Positions 5,303-6,462 of a stretch of DNA of 6,462 nt are shown in pieces. Origin of the DNA: Anaerolineae bacterium (GTDB lineage: Bacteria; Chloroflexota; Anaerolineae; JAFGEY01); contig JAFGJF010000011.1 of the NCBI GenBank assembly GCA_016929205.1, forward strand, positions 1-6,462. The letters are read 5' to 3'. Each line of letters begins with the position of its first letter. Position 1 is the stretch's first letter. The notes under the pieces were generated by a model. The model was not told the DNA's origin and ran no database searches. It saw nothing but the letters and a program-made list of their open reading frames with translations. The translations under genes were made by a program, and so were the position numbers.

Positions 5303-5873
5303 ACTCTTTTCCTCGAAATCCATAATCCGAATCCGTGACCTCACCGACCAGTTTGCTTCGGGCACGGTGCAGACGGGTTTTGACCGTGCTTTCCGTGACG
5401 CCCATTGTGTCGGCAATCTCTTGATACGACATGTCGTACCAATAGCGTAATATGATCGGCACCCGGTACGCCGGCGCAAGCGTATCCAACAACTGTTGTA
5501 CCGTGTCCGCCGATTGGCTGTTGAGCAAGGCTTGCTCGGGCTGTCTCGTCTCCGGCATCGACAATTCGATCATGGGCGGCAGGTCCTCGATCGACGCCCA
5601 GTTGATGCGCCGCCGCCGCAGCACGTCGATACAATAGTGAGAGGCTATCGCCAACAGCCACGACGAGAACTTGCGCTGCGAATCGTAGGTGTGCAGCCGC
5701 GTATACATACGAATAAACGTCTCTTGCGCGGCGTCGTCTGCCTCGACCGAGTTGCCAAGCATCCGGTAGGCCAGGTTATACACCGGTTTCTGGTATGATT
5801 CGACGAGACTGGCAAACGCGGCCTGGTCTCCTGCGCATGCCTGTTGTACCCAGGTTTTTTCTTGCTCTTCCAT
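5283..5873 (-). CDS. ECF-family RNA polymerase sigma factor (SigW/RpoE-like)
   Basis: A 196-residue group IV sigma factor of normal length. Region 2 spans about residues 15-89, with 'SVEADDAAQETFIRMY' (42-57) for core and -10 recognition and 'KFSSWLLAIASHYCIDVLRRRR' (68-89). Region 4 spans about 125-176, with 'LAPAYRVPIILRYWYDMSYQEIADTMGVTESTVKTRLHRARSKL', the helix-turn-helix that reads the -35 element. Regions 1 and 3 are absent, as expected. I chose the ATG at 5873 because AAGGA lies 6 nt upstream; the ATG at 5879 directly abuts that site. The gene is preceded by an exact SigW-type promoter, pointing to positive autoregulation. Its stop overlaps the start of the anti-sigma gene. It probably also controls the two downstream exported proteins. 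The exact ECF subgroup cannot be fixed by eye; SigW-likeness rests on the promoter and general form. Confidence 0.95.
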   Translation of the reverse strand: MEEQEKTWVQQACAGDQAAFASLVESYQKPVYNLAYRMLGNSVEADDAAQETFIRMYTRLHTYDSQRKFSSWLLAIASHYCIDVLRRRRINWASIEDLPPMIELSMPETRQPEQALLNSQSADTVQQLLDTLAPAYRVPIILRYWYDMSYQEIADTMGVTESTVKTRLHRARSKLVGEVTDSDYGFRGKEYECATV

Positions 5874-5904
5874 CCTCATTCCTTGCTTGCTTCTTGTTAT
5901 ACAA

Positions 5905-5930
5905 TACGCAAACAAATCCGCCAGGTTTCA
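5905..5930 (-). promoter_or_regulatory. SigW-type ECF promoter of the sigma gene (autoregulation)
   Basis: On the minus strand, TGAAAC (5925-5930) is followed by exactly 16 nt and then CGTA (5905-5908). This equals the Bacillus subtilis SigW consensus (TGAAAC-N16-CGTA). A transcript would begin near 5897, leaving a leader of about 24 nt that carries the AAGGA ribosome binding site. Confidence 0.8.
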
Positions 5931-5940
5931 CAAAACCTGG
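5921..5940. repeat. Inverted repeat overlapping the -35 element of the sigma promoter
   Basis: Perfect 8-bp arms CCAGGTTT (5921-5928) and AAACCTGG (5933-5940) flank a 4-nt loop. The promoter's -35 TGAAAC lies inside it. It could be an operator for an additional regulator, or a hairpin at the end of the incoming ABC-transporter transcript. No strong T-run follows on either strand. Confidence 0.5.
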
Positions 5941-5948
5941 TGCTCGAG

Positions 5949-5981
5949 AAAAAATCAACTTTTGGATGATCCCAAATCATC
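5949..5981 (-). terminator. Weak candidate terminator after the ABC-transporter gene
   Basis: A 6-bp stem (GATGAT/ATCATC, 5965-5981) with a 5-nt loop begins 2 nt after the stop codon, and a TTTTTT run on the minus strand (5949-5954) follows about 10 nt later. The distance between stem and T-run is longer than usual, so efficiency is doubtful. Confidence 0.35.
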
Positions 5982-5983
5982 TT

Positions 5984-6462
5984 TTAGCGCAAACACACCG
6001 CCCCACCGGGCCGGATGCGCAGGGCGATCTCTTGACCGGCCGGCGGAACCCCGTCGCCGGAGGGCAGTTCGAAACCCAGCACCTGCCCACCCGCACAGCG
6101 CACGGTGACTCGCACCAACGCTCCCAAAAAGACGCGCGCGGACACGATCCCCCGGATCGTCGTTCCCGGCCCATCCGGGTCCAGCACAGCCGCTTCCGGC
6201 CGGATCAAGAGCGTGACCTCACCTTCGCCGCTGCCCTCGACGTCAAAAACGCCGGCCTCACTTTCGACCTGTCCGGGGACAAGCCACCGAGCCGGGATCA
6301 GATTCTGCATCCCCAAAAAGCGCGCCACCCAGGCGTCAGCGGGCTGCCGGTACACGGCTTCCGGCCGCCCGCTCTGCACCACCCGGCCCTGGCGCATCAA
6401 GACGATCCGGTCGGCGATCGCAAACGCCTCGCCCTGGTCGTGGGTGACATAGATCACCGTGA
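5984..6462 (-). CDS. ABC transporter ATP-binding protein, C-terminal part (H-loop and TOBE domain)
   Basis: The frame is open to the right edge of the window, so only the last roughly 159 codons are present; Walker A, Q-loop, signature and Walker B lie outside. The fragment begins 'TVIYVTHDQGEAFAIADRIVLMRQGRVVQSG', which is the H-loop region with the switch His in THDQ, followed by 'PEAVYRQPADAWVARFLGMQNLIPA', the usual transition into the regulatory domain. The remaining about 100 residues match a TOBE_2 domain (PF08402), with 'LLIRPEAAVL' and 'GIVSARVFLGALVRVTV'. This layout is that of CysA/PotA/FbpC-type importers for sulfate, polyamines, iron or similar small solutes; the substrate cannot be told from this part. 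The GTG near 6457 is an internal codon, not a start. The gene ends 110 nt before the sigma gene on the same strand and probably belongs to a separate transport operon. Confidence 0.9.
   Translation of the reverse strand, partial: TVIYVTHDQGEAFAIADRIVLMRQGRVVQSGRPEAVYRQPADAWVARFLGMQNLIPARWLVPGQVESEAGVFDVEGSGEGEVTLLIRPEAAVLDPDGPGTTIRGIVSARVFLGALVRVTVRCAGGQVLGFELPSGDGVPPAGQEIALRIRPGGAVCLR

Noticed and set aside
5303..5479. N-terminal extension of the anti-sigma frame into the sigma gene
   Set aside because: The extra 59 residues are Arg-rich out-of-frame sigma sequence; the start at 5302 has a good ribosome binding site and gives the expected Cys6 position.

Overview
The window reads as a piece of a bacterial chromosome of moderately high GC, most likely from Chloroflexota (Anaerolineae-like). 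The grounds are the Thr/Pro-rich 'TPTAT' surface-protein tail at the left edge and the mix of families present. This is inference from style, not a phylogenetic result. No phage, insertion sequence, CRISPR array, tRNA or rRNA is visible. Genes are packed tightly and no gap without a gene exceeds about 190 bases.

Left part, plus strand (1-1083): the C-terminal end of a Thr/Pro-rich, membrane-anchored surface protein is followed 4 nt later by a YugP-type membrane zinc metallopeptidase. A strong bidirectional hairpin terminator (1096-1125) separates this unit from everything to the right, which lies on the minus strand.

Middle, minus strand (1143-2537): a two-gene unit encodes a LURP-one/tubby-like protein and then an AIM24 (TIGR00266) protein. 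It has its own near-consensus housekeeping promoter (TTGACA, 17 nt, TACAAT), directly after the terminator of the next unit.

Right-centre, minus strand (2550-5930): this is the most interesting part. In transcription order it holds an ECF sigma factor, a zinc-binding membrane anti-sigma factor overlapping it by 20 nt, a toast-rack-type exported or lipid-anchored protein, and a secreted bactofilin-like beta-solenoid protein with about five membrane segments. The block ends in two consecutive inverted repeats, the second a typical terminator. The sigma gene is preceded by an exact match to the Bacillus SigW-type promoter (TGAAAC, 16 nt, CGTA), which suggests autoregulation. Two perfect palindromes lie between the sigma/anti-sigma pair and the two effector genes. 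I read the block as a candidate cell-envelope stress module: regulator, membrane anti-sigma, and two exported beta-structured proteins.

Right edge, minus strand (5984-6462): the C-terminal part of an ABC transporter ATPase of the Fe3+/spermidine/sulfate type (H-loop region plus TOBE domain), cut by the window edge. It probably belongs to an unrelated upstream unit.
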